DNA from: an uncultured Colwellia sp.
Lineage (GTDB): Bacteria; Pseudomonadota; Gammaproteobacteria; Enterobacterales; Alteromonadaceae
Direction: 5' to 3'
Length of the DNA stretch: 43,989 nucleotides
Assembly: GCA_913058145.1 (NCBI GenBank)
Contig: CAJXQM010000024.1
Location: forward strand, 1-43,989
This document shows positions 26,682-33,041 of this stretch, one piece after another (within the stretch, counting starts at the first letter, position 1; each line of letters starts with the position of its first letter). Below the pieces are notes generated by a model that had not been told where the DNA came from, made no database searches, and saw only the letters and a program-made list of their open reading frames with translations. A program made the position numbers and the translations under genes.

Positions 26682-27263
26682 TTAACTTACCTTGCCCGCT
26701 TCTGTTGCTTGAGATACTTCGATAAGGTTACCCGTTTTACAGTCATAAATATAACCATAAATTGGAATGTCGCTTGGCACCATTGAATTGCTTCTAATGC
26801 GCTGAACATCTTCCAAAACACTTTTTTCCTGATCGCTGATAGTTAACCAATTAATGTATTTCCCATCAGTTGTACCACCACCAGTATTGCTATCATGCCA
26901 ACCATCCGCGTCCACACTAGAGGTTTCAAGGCTACCAGAAAGTAATTCACCCATAATTTCTGTGGTGAATGTTTCCATGCCACAATCAGTATGGTGAATA
27001 ACAAACCATTCTTTTGTTCCAAGTAATTTGTAAGATATTACCAATGAACGAATGGCATCGTCACTTGCTCTCCCACCTGCATTACGTATCACATGAGCAT
27101 CACCTTCTGCAAGACCTGCATATTTGGCGGGGTCTAAACGAGCATCCATACAAGTTAGTATTGCAAACTGTCTTCCCGGAGGCATAGGTAAATCACCTTT
27201 TTCACCAAATTCAGCCACATAATCAGCATTTGCTGATGTTATTTCTGCTACGATTTTACTCAT
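26682..27263 (-). CDS. Beta-class carbonic anhydrase
   Basis: The enzyme interconverts CO2 and bicarbonate. The zinc ligands of the beta class are clear: C38 in [10 protein letters not shown] (with the D40-R42 dyad), and H91 and C94 in HHTDCGM. The 193-residue length and the [17 protein letters not shown] block resemble the compact Rv1284-like subgroup more than E. coli Can. An AGGAG site sits 7 nt before the ATG. It lies between icd and the small membrane-protein genes, all on the minus strand. A CACCGC/GCGGTG inverted repeat (27280-27319) lies just ahead of it. Confidence 0.9.
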   Translation of the reverse strand: MSKIVAEITSANADYVAEFGEKGDLPMPPGRQFAILTCMDARLDPAKYAGLAEGDAHVIRNAGGRASDDAIRSLVISYKLLGTKEWFVIHHTDCGMETFTTEIMGELLSGSLETSSVDADGWHDSNTGGGTTDGKYINWLTISDQEKSVLEDVQRIRSNSMVPSDIPIYGYIYDCKTGNLIEVSQATEAGKVS

Positions 27264-27279
27264 TACCTTTCTCCTAAAA

Positions 27280-27319
27280 CACCGCTATTATTAGTGTAGA
27301 TTAGATATCCCATGCGGTG
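27280..27319 (-). other. CACCGC/GCGGTG inverted repeat ahead of the carbonic anhydrase gene
   Basis: CACCGC (27280-27285) and GCGGTG (27314-27319) are complementary arms 28 bp apart, placed between a small membrane protein gene and the carbonic anhydrase gene. Read on the minus strand, the proximal edge is AGCGGTGTTTTAG, close to the AGCGGTGTTATAT that precedes the LysE gene. It may be a degenerate attC recombination-site end; see the finding on 27264-28594. Confidence 0.35.
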
Positions 27320-27350
27320 ATTATGAGAAACCTAATGCCAAAATGATAGA

Positions 27351-27563
27351 CTAAGTAGTGGTCGAAATATCATTCTTTAACATTAATACAATTAGGTAAA
27401 CAATATTGAGTGGTGGAACAATACATAATGCGATACCGACTAATGTAGCAATTTTAGGTGTAGATGTTTTCCGTTTACCTAAGTAATAACTTAATGCCCC
27501 GACGATAAACATAGAATAGAAGACTATTTCACCCAGTAATGTGACATTGAAATTCATGTACAT
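27351..27563 (-). CDS. Small two-helix membrane protein, function unknown
   Basis: This 70-residue protein has two hydrophobic segments (about 9-27 and 38-62) joined by a short basic loop (YLGKRKTSTPK), so the loop is probably cytoplasmic. I do not recognise the family. Its plan, a helix, a basic loop and a second helix with a Pro-containing motif, is like that of the 54-residue protein at 28389-28553, and the two flank the LysE-type gene. MYMNFNV offers two possible ATG starts, at 27563 and 27557. Confidence 0.6.
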   Translation of the reverse strand: MYMNFNVTLLGEIVFYSMFIVGALSYYLGKRKTSTPKIATLVGIALCIVPPLNIVYLIVLMLKNDISTTT

Positions 27564-27660
27564 AATCCTTTTTTATATAACGACGCCACATTCAGCGGAC
27601 TAAAAAAATGGGTTAAAATCCTTAAAATACTAAACATAACCACTAGCTTTTAAATCACTT

Positions 27661-27691
27661 TTATTTTTTATTTTTTATTTTTTATTTTTCC
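27661..27691. repeat. Heptanucleotide TTTTTTA repeat over the lysE-like stop codon
   Basis: A occurs at 27663, 27670, 27677 and 27684 with T-runs between, a clean 7-bp period. The last unit contains the stop codon of the LysE-type gene (27682-27684). Slippage here would lengthen or shorten the tract just after the stop. It may simply act as a T/A-rich region around the transcript end. Confidence 0.8.
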
Positions 27692-28308
27692 AAGGATACC
27701 ATTTTTATTCCAGCAAAAATGAGCATAGTGCCAGCAGAACGATTAATAAATTTAATAATCGAAGGTTTTATACCAACACTAATTGATTTGAACCCCAAAT
27801 ACCCATATAGAGAGTAGCAAAAAAGATCTAAAATAAGTGTTATTACACATAGTAATGCTAACTGAGGCATAATTGGATGTGATATGTCAATAAATTGAGG
27901 TAGTAACGCCGAAAAATATAAAAGAGCCTTAGGATTAGATAATTCTAAAACAAAGCCTTTTAAAAATACTTTATATCCACTGCCTTTTTTATTACTGGAC
28001 GGATTAATACTCAAAGGGCCAGTATGGCTGAACATCGCACTAAAACCAAGATATAGAAGATATGCAACGCCCACCCATTTTATTATGGAGAAAAGAGTAT
28101 GAGAGGCAATTAAGAGCGCAGCGATTCCGGTTGCTGACAAAACAAAAAAAACAACATTTGCTATCGCAATACCCAAAATGACTAAAAATGACCTATTGAA
28201 CCCATTAGATGCAGATTCAGCTGTTACTGCAATTGCAGCAGGCCCTGGCGAAAGTACAACCACAAAGGTGGTTGCAAGAAAAAGCATTAGTGTTTCAAAT
28301 GGAACCAT
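27682..28308 (-). CDS. LysE/RhtB-family amino-acid exporter
   Basis: This 208-residue inner-membrane transporter belongs to the LysE/RhtB family, which exports amino acids such as lysine, threonine, homoserine or leucine. The family signature is at the N-terminus (TTFVVVLSPGPAAIAVTAES), followed by GFNRSFLVILGIAIANVVFF and five further hydrophobic segments typical of a six-helix carrier; VAYLLYLGFSAM and LELSNPKALLYFSALLPQF are also characteristic. An AGGA site lies 8 nt before the ATG. No LysR-type regulator is adjacent, which is unusual for this family. Confidence 0.88.
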   Translation of the reverse strand: MVPFETLMLFLATTFVVVLSPGPAAIAVTAESASNGFNRSFLVILGIAIANVVFFVLSATGIAALLIASHTLFSIIKWVGVAYLLYLGFSAMFSHTGPLSINPSSNKKGSGYKVFLKGFVLELSNPKALLYFSALLPQFIDISHPIMPQLALLCVITLILDLFCYSLYGYLGFKSISVGIKPSIIKFINRSAGTMLIFAGIKMVSLEK

Positions 28309-28335
28309 CTGATATTCCTAGGTATATGTAAATAT

Positions 28336-28378
28336 AACACCGCTTAGCAGCTTATAGTTATGTGTGCGTTGAACGACT
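28336..28378 (-). other. Possible degenerate attC-like site ahead of the LysE gene
   Basis: Read on the minus strand, the 80-bp gap between the 54-residue protein gene and the LysE-type gene holds GTTCAAC, fitting the RYYYAAC box of integron attC sites. About 30 nt later comes AAGCGGTGTTATAT, near the GTTRRRY box with one mismatch. AACGC can pair with GTGTT, allowing wobble. It is shorter than known attC sites and imperfect, so this is suggestive only. Confidence 0.3.
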
Positions 28379-28388
28379 TTACCCATTA

Positions 28389-28553
28389 TTACTCGGGTAA
28401 ATCTACCGGCTTCGAAAAGAAAACGAATGGAATCGCTAAAGGCCCCAAAATTAATGAAACTAATACCCAAAATTGGATTTTAGCTTTACGATTTTTTGCC
28501 ACGTAATAGCAAAAAAGAATGCTGATTAAGTTTATAATTATTAATACTACCAT
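28389..28553 (-). CDS. 54-residue two-helix membrane protein, function unknown
   Basis: The ATG at 28553 is preceded by GGAG with a 6-nt spacing, a good ribosome site, and the frame ends with two stop codons in a row (TAA TAA). The protein has an N-terminal helix (VVLIIINLISILFCYYVA), a basic loop (KNRKAKIQ), and a second helix (FWVLVSLILGPLAIPFVFF) ending in SKPVDLPE. The LILGPLAI pattern is seen in many short membrane proteins of unknown role. It lies upstream of the LysE-type gene on the same strand, with a 19-bp perfect palindrome about 23 bp upstream. Confidence 0.7.
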   Translation of the reverse strand: MVVLIIINLISILFCYYVAKNRKAKIQFWVLVSLILGPLAIPFVFFSKPVDLPE

Positions 28554-28575
28554 TTACATCTCCATTCGATTAATC

Positions 28576-28594
28576 AACACTCAAATTGAGTGTT
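28576..28594. promoter_or_regulatory. 19-bp perfect palindrome upstream of the small membrane protein gene
   Basis: AACACTCAAATTGAGTGTT is an exact dyad around a central base, placed 23 bp upstream of the ATG at 28553. It is well placed for an operator, or could be part of a recombination site, since it begins with AAC and ends with GTT. Confidence 0.45.
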
Positions 28595-28717
28595 CTATTA
28601 TAGCTACCAACGACAGATTACGAGGCTAAATAAAGTGGGGTTACTAAAATAGTAATTAAGTGAATAGCCCGCTGTATTTAGTCTTTTGCAACGACTTGTT
28701 ATATTTTATGTCCTAAA

Positions 28718-28738
28718 ACGTACAATATTGCAGTACGT
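28718..28738. promoter_or_regulatory. Operator-like dyad ahead of the toxin-antitoxin remnant
   Basis: ACGTAC (28718-28723) and GTACGT (28733-28738) are inverted around a 9-bp centre, 17 bp before the antitoxin ATG. YefM-type antitoxins bind palindromes built on a GTAC core, so this is plausibly the module's old autoregulatory operator. Confidence 0.5.
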
Positions 28739-28754
28739 AAAAAGTTAATATATT

Positions 28755-28853
28755 ATGAATAGCATAAGTGTAAATCAGTTTAGAGACAACTTTAAAACAT
28801 ATATTGAACAAACTGTTAGCAAGCATAAGCCAATAAAGGTAACTAATCTTTGA
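28755..28853 (+). pseudogene. Truncated Phd/YefM-type antitoxin
   Basis: The ATG at 28755 opens MNSISVNQFRDNFKTYI, a typical Phd/YefM DNA-binding N-terminus, followed by KHKPIKVTN, where the family normally continues with a Gly/Glu-rich turn. Instead the frame stops after 32 residues. The sequence changes abruptly to the toxin's N-terminal region in another frame, so a deletion has removed the antitoxin C-terminal half, the part that binds and neutralises the toxin. The dyad upstream at 28718-28738 supports its former role as an autoregulator. Confidence 0.7.
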
Positions 28854-29100
28854 AGGTAAGACGTAGCTCACTTATGAACAGTTAAGAGAAAAACATAAGA
28901 AATTGCACAAAGCATTATGTACCATATTAAAAGAAATCCTTAGAAACGATTCTAGTGCTGGTTTATGGTCAAAATGGATTTCTCAAAAGTATAGGCTCAT
29001 CTACAAATTCTATGGCCAGTCTATCTATATTTTCGCTATTGGTGGGCATTGCGGCGATCATTATAAAAATATAACCCCTACCTTGAGCGGTAAAAAATGA
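28846..29100 (+). pseudogene. Degraded Txe/YoeB-type toxin
   Basis: YoeB-type toxins are ribosome-dependent mRNA endonucleases. The frame reads IFEGKT, then an in-frame TAG (28864-28866), then LTYEQLREKHKKLHKALC, ILKEILRND and GLWSKWISQKYRLIYKF. The end is IYIFAIGGHCGDHY. The conserved loop carrying GKPEPLKHNLS, which includes the catalytic Glu (E46 in E. coli YoeB), is missing between RNDSSAG and LWSKW. The Arg of YRLIY and the C-terminal His remain. No proper start is left; a TTG at 28903 is the only in-frame alternative I noted. It should be inactive. Confidence 0.7.
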
Positions 29101-29206
29101 TTAAGAATCGAAAAAAGTCAACTATTAATTACCCCTCTTCAATGGCTTATTATTTTCGCTTTAATTAAAAAATAAAACTGTGGATAAAACATTACAAGTA
29201 TTCGAC

Positions 29207-29920
29207 TTACTTTATTTGAGTAAAGTGAATACTTACCTTGTCGTTAACTTTCCAAGCACAACGTGTTCCTTGCGCTATAAAAAGTGCGTCGCCGCTTTTA
29301 AAACAATTCTCTACACCCATCTCATCAGTGCAAATAAGGCTACCTTTATCAATAAAGATAAATTCATGATAAGGAAAATCAATTAAGTTAGTAGTTAATG
29401 CATTACTTTGCCAAACACCTGCGGTAAAACGTTGATTATTATTTTGATAGAGTGTTTTTTTGCGGTGGCCATCTGACGTTTCTTGCCATGTAATGTCATT
29501 AGTTTCATCAATATAAACGACTTTTTCGGTGACTGGCTTTTCTTGTGCTTCTTGTGGTTTATAGATAAGATACAATTTACGTAAATACCCTTGTTGATGC
29601 CACTGATAATCATAACCTTGAGGAATAACAACACTTTCACCTGCCATGATGGTTTGAATGTTATCAGTTTTATTATTTTTAATTTTTACCGTACCTGCAA
29701 TGATGACCATAAACTCATCATTGCCATGAGGTACGGAAATTTTAGACATGTCAGTGCTATCCCAAACACCAATCTGTAACCCTAACGTTTCATCTTCATA
29801 ATAGATATGACGATGCAAAGTGGGTTGAGTTAACTCAAAAATTTCTGTATTTAGCTGATTGGTTATATCACCAAAGCCTATTGGGTTATGACTTAATTTT
29901 ATAATGCTTTTGACTGACAT
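29207..29920 (-). CDS. Bicupin protein, function unknown
   Basis: This 237-residue protein has two cupin beta-barrels: an N-terminal one (about 40-125, with GVWDSTDMSKISVPHGNDEF and GTVKIKNN, then MAGESVVIPQGYDYQW) and a C-terminal one (about 155-237, with GVWQSNALTTNLIDFPYHEF and KSGDALFIAQGTRCAW). The two halves look like a duplication. The sequence resembles the DUF861/EutQ-like cupin group, which often binds a metal or sugar acid, but no substrate is evident. The ATG at 29920 (MSVKSIIKLSHN) is chosen because a longer frame to 30025 runs into the dispersed repeat and has no family support. Confidence 0.7.
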   Translation of the reverse strand: MSVKSIIKLSHNPIGFGDITNQLNTEIFELTQPTLHRHIYYEDETLGLQIGVWDSTDMSKISVPHGNDEFMVIIAGTVKIKNNKTDNIQTIMAGESVVIPQGYDYQWHQQGYLRKLYLIYKPQEAQEKPVTEKVVYIDETNDITWQETSDGHRKKTLYQNNNQRFTAGVWQSNALTTNLIDFPYHEFIFIDKGSLICTDEMGVENCFKSGDALFIAQGTRCAWKVNDKVSIHFTQIK

Positions 29921-29943
29921 GTTATGCTCGTTTAATTTTTTTT

Positions 29944-30101
29944 CCTTCGACAAGTTCAGGATGAATGGAGTTCTCTTCTCGCTCCTCTCTACCGGATGAA
30001 CAGAGATACTACTCTCGCTCCTCACTCCCGGAAGTACGGAAATGCCACTCTCATACTAGGAGGAACGGATGCATTCCGTTTGCCCTGAGCTTGTCGAAGG
30101 G
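29944..30101. repeat. Dispersed repeat with inverted CCTTCGACAAG ends
   Basis: The left edge is CCTTCGACAAGTTCAGGATG and the right edge GCCCTGAGCTTGTCGAAGGG; they are inverted versions of the same motif about 158 bp apart. The inside has degenerate copies of CTCGCTCCTC and CGGA-type words. It belongs to the family seen at 5819-6014 and 13853-13971. Unlike those, it lies upstream of both flanking genes rather than between convergent gene ends. Confidence 0.8.
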
Positions 30102-30593
30102 TTAGCTCAAGAAGCTCCCTTTACGTACACTATTAAAGCTCACAGCAGTTACTTTTATACCAGTTGCTTGGCAGTCACTAGCAAAGATACCCGTAGTTAT
30201 TAAATTTTAGATGCCGTTAGTGAGCAATAATAAAATAATTAAACTGTATTGTTTTATTATTTATGACTGACTACTTAATGATATAGACGAATAAGTAGAG
30301 GATAACATATTGTAAATAAATGTTATCTTTTAAAGAAAATTTTTGTTTTTTACTGTTGAAAAGTTCATTTAAAGCACCATGTTTACTCTTCTTATACCGC
30401 TTGTATTAATTAAGATTATAGCGTTAAATTGGAGTTATTTTTCAAGAACAAGGCGCTTGATTTAACAATAGTTAGCTATTGTGATTGAAAGCAACGATGC
30501 CATTGGATATTTAGGTCATTTGAAAATGATCACTTAGTTAGTACAATTGGTATTACATTTAATTTTTTATTCGTTAACGTTCAAGGCAAAACC
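30102..30593. other. Spacer between the bicupin and the ABC transporter genes
   Basis: This 492-bp non-coding stretch holds a hairpin with 14-bp arms and one mismatch (30226-30239 with 30248-30261), a smaller one (GATAACAT 30301-30308 with ATGTTATC 30320-30327), and a MITE-like element (30394-30553). No open frame looks real. The promoter of the ABC-transporter operon is probably here or inside the element. Confidence 0.5.
30394..30553. mobile_element. MITE-like element of 160 bp with terminal inverted repeats
   Basis: The left end ATACCGCTTGTATTAATTAAG matches the reverse complement of the right end (CTTAGTTAGTACAATTGGTAT) at 17 of 21 positions. The inside is non-coding and AT-rich with T-runs and self-complementary tracts. 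The ATACCAATTG terminus is shared with the palindrome at 11023-11058. Similar short elements are, to my knowledge, abundant in Colwellia-like genomes. It ends 40 bp before the ABC ATPase gene, so it may affect that operon's expression. No transposase is encoded; movement would need one supplied elsewhere. Confidence 0.7.
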
Positions 30594-31538
30594 ATGTCTC
30601 ATGCATTAGAAATTAAGTCACTAGAAAAAACCTACAAAGGTGGTTTTCAAGCCCTTAAAAGTATTGACTTAACTGTTGAAAAAGGTGACTTTTTTGCACT
30701 CCTTGGTCCTAATGGTGCAGGAAAATCTACCACGATAGGTGTAATAACCTCTTTAGTGAATAAAAGCCAAGGCCTGGTCAAAGTGTTTGGCTATGACATA
30801 GACACCGACTTAGAGAAAGCGAAGAGCTTCATTGGTTTAGTACCACAAGAATTCAATTTTAATCAGTTTGAACCCTTGATGAATATTTTAGTGAATCAAG
30901 CGGGCTACTATGGTGTTGAACGCAAAGTTGCCATTGAGCGTGCTGAAAAATATTTAAAAAAATTGGCGTTATGGGATAAACGTGATGATGCAGCGCGTAT
31001 GTTATCTGGCGGGATGAAACGTCGATTAATGATAGCGCGTGCCTTAATGCATGAACCACAAATATTAATTTTAGATGAGCCAAGCGCTGGCGTTGATATT
31101 GAAGTGCGTCGTTCTATGTGGGATTTTTTACGCGAGCTAAACAGCCAAGGAATTACCATTATTCTAACGACCCATTATTTAGAAGAAGCCGAAATGTTAT
31201 GTCGTAATATTGCGATAATTAATCATGGTATAATTGTTGAAAATACTAGCATGAAAACATTGTTAGCCCAACTTGATGTTGAAACGTTCGTTTTAGATTT
31301 ATCTCCTCATGATAAAAAAATCACCTTGACTGACACTGATTATAGAGTGACTGATGATCATACGTTAGAAGTTGATTTGAATAAAAATCAGAATCTAAAC
31401 CATGTATTTCAGCAATTAACCGAGCAAAGTATTAACGTGTTGAGTATGCGCAATAAAAGCAATCGTTTAGAAGCATTATTTATTAACCTAATATCTGATA
31501 AAACAGCGACTAAAAAATCAACAAAGAAGGTTAACTGA
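30594..31538 (+). CDS. yadG: ABC-2 type transporter ATP-binding protein (YadG-like)
   Basis: This is the 314-residue ATPase subunit of an exporter, cytoplasmic and acting with the adjacent permease. It carries Walker A (GPNGAGKST, residues 38-46), a Q-loop (GLVPQEFNF), the signature LSGGMKRRLMIARAL, Walker B (ILILDEPSAGVD) and the H-loop (TTHYLEEAE). The C-terminal 80 residues are the usual DrrA-like extension. Similarity to E. coli YadG, whose substrate is unknown, rests on sequence type and on pairing with a YadH-like gene. It begins a tight four-gene operon; the permease starts one base after its stop. Confidence 0.92.
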   Translation: MSHALEIKSLEKTYKGGFQALKSIDLTVEKGDFFALLGPNGAGKSTTIGVITSLVNKSQGLVKVFGYDIDTDLEKAKSFIGLVPQEFNFNQFEPLMNILVNQAGYYGVERKVAIERAEKYLKKLALWDKRDDAARMLSGGMKRRLMIARALMHEPQILILDEPSAGVDIEVRRSMWDFLRELNSQGITIILTTHYLEEAEMLCRNIAIINHGIIVENTSMKTLLAQLDVETFVLDLSPHDKKITLTDTDYRVTDDHTLEVDLNKNQNLNHVFQQLTEQSINVLSMRNKSNRLEALFINLISDKTATKKSTKKVN

Positions 31539-31539
31539 G

Positions 31540-32304
31540 ATGAATAATGCCATTGCCTTAAAAAGTATTTTGACGAAAGAAACGCAACGTTTTTTACGTA
31601 TTTGGGTACAAACCTTAGTACCGCCTGCTATTACTATTAGCTTATATTTTGTTATTTTTGGCTCTCTTATTGGCTCTCGTATTGGCGAAATGGGCGGCTT
31701 TGATTACATGTCGTTTATTGTACCGGGTTTAATTATGATGACAGTGATTACTAACTCATACTCAAACGTAGCCTCATCTTTTTTTAGTGCTAAATGGCAG
31801 CGAAACATTGAAGAAATGTTAGTAGCACCCGTGCCAAACTGGGTGATTGTTGCCGGCTATGTTGGCGGTGGCATGGCACGTGGTATTTTAGTAGGCTTAA
31901 TCGTTACCTTGGTTTCATTATTATTTGTTGATATTCAAATTCATAACGTTTGGGTGATCATAGCAACGGTATCCTTAACCTCGGCGACATTTGCTTTAGG
32001 GGGGTTAATTAATGCTATTTTTGCCAACAGTTTTGATGATATATCTATCATTCCCACCTTTGTGCTGACACCATTAACCTACCTTGGCGGGGTATTTTAT
32101 TCTATTAGCTTGTTACCTGATTTTTGGCAAGGTGTGTCAAAAATTAATCCTATTGTTTATATGGTTAATGCCTTTCGATACGGTTTTTTAGGTATTTCTG
32201 ATGTTAACATTGTCACCGCCTTTCTCGTAATAGGCTTTTTTATTGCCACCTTATTTACTGTTGCTATGGTATTGATCAGTAAAGGTATAGGATTGAGATC
32301 TTAA
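31540..32304 (+). CDS. yadH: ABC-2 type transporter permease (YadH-like)
   Basis: This is the 254-residue membrane subunit partnered with the preceding ATPase, with six hydrophobic segments in the ABC-2 (DrrB/NodJ-like) arrangement. Typical blocks are PAITISLYFVIFGSLIGSR in the first helix, the MSFIVPGLIMMTVITNSYSN segment, and FVLTPLTYLGGVFYSISLLP near residue 175 with the conserved gating-loop prolines. It starts one base after the ATPase stop, and its own stop overlaps the next start by one base. The substrate is unknown. Confidence 0.92.
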   Translation: MNNAIALKSILTKETQRFLRIWVQTLVPPAITISLYFVIFGSLIGSRIGEMGGFDYMSFIVPGLIMMTVITNSYSNVASSFFSAKWQRNIEEMLVAPVPNWVIVAGYVGGGMARGILVGLIVTLVSLLFVDIQIHNVWVIIATVSLTSATFALGGLINAIFANSFDDISIIPTFVLTPLTYLGGVFYSISLLPDFWQGVSKINPIVYMVNAFRYGFLGISDVNIVTAFLVIGFFIATLFTVAMVLISKGIGLRS

Positions 32305-33041
32305 TGGGGCTTACTATGACCGAAAAAAAAATGGCTGAACAAAACAATACGCTTGGTGACTCTAAAAACATTATCACTAACCAAACAGGTATACATGAAA
32401 AGCTAAATGAAGTGGTAGCAAAACATTTGTCACATCCTTTTAAAAAGCCTTATCAGCCACATACCCAACAAGCTTTTCAGGAAATGGATACGTTAGTACA
32501 AGCATTTTTACAGACTCACCCTGCGGGAGAAATTATTTTAGATGCCTGTTGTGGGGTTGGCCAAAGTAGTCGGCTTTTAGCACAGCAAAATCCACAAGCA
32601 CTTATTATTGGTGTGGATAAGTCTGCACACAGAATTAATCGAAATGTTAAAGGGTTTACACAAGAAAATGGCTATAGCGCAGAAAACTACCATCTAGTGC
32701 GTGCGGATTTAAATGATTTTTATCGTTTGGTTAAAGCAGCCGGTTGGCCTGTGAGTAAGCATTATATTCTCTATCCTAACCCTTGGCCTAAATCGAAGCA
32801 CTTACAACGCCGCTGGCATGGTAGCGCAGTGTTTCCACAGATGATAAGTATTGGTGATACGTTGATTTTGCGCAGTAATTGGCGTTTGTATCTAGAAGAA
32901 TTTCAACAGGCGGCAAAACAAACGGCCTTGCATGGAGAGCTTTCTCAAGTTAACGTAGCAGTAGAGCAAGCACTGACACCTTTTGAAGCTAAATACCAAG
33001 CCAGTGGCCAAGTATGTTGGCAGTTAACCTTATATAAGTAA
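32304..33041 (+). CDS. TrmB-like SAM-dependent methyltransferase
   Basis: This 245-residue class I methyltransferase resembles TrmB, which makes m7G46 in tRNA. The SAM-binding motif is ILDACCGVGQSSRLL (near residue 74), followed by GVDKSAHRINRN. The motif YPNPWPKSKHLQRRWHG (near 154) is the counterpart of the TrmB signature FPDPWPKxxHxxRR. It differs enough from canonical TrmB (Asn for Asp, RRWHG ending) to be a paralogue with an unknown substrate. The start is taken at 32304, overlapping the yadH stop; an internal ATG 12 bp later is also possible. Confidence 0.8.
   Translation: MGLTMTEKKMAEQNNTLGDSKNIITNQTGIHEKLNEVVAKHLSHPFKKPYQPHTQQAFQEMDTLVQAFLQTHPAGEIILDACCGVGQSSRLLAQQNPQALIIGVDKSAHRINRNVKGFTQENGYSAENYHLVRADLNDFYRLVKAAGWPVSKHYILYPNPWPKSKHLQRRWHGSAVFPQMISIGDTLILRSNWRLYLEEFQQAAKQTALHGELSQVNVAVEQALTPFEAKYQASGQVCWQLTLYK

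Noticed and set aside
26642..26725. AAGGAGGTG followed by an ATG and a 37-codon frame on the plus strand
   Set aside because: The frame runs antisense to the carbonic anhydrase gene and resembles nothing; the good Shine-Dalgarno match is probably coincidental.
29180..29386. 68-codon open frame on the plus strand
   Set aside because: Mostly antisense to the bicupin gene, with no family resemblance.
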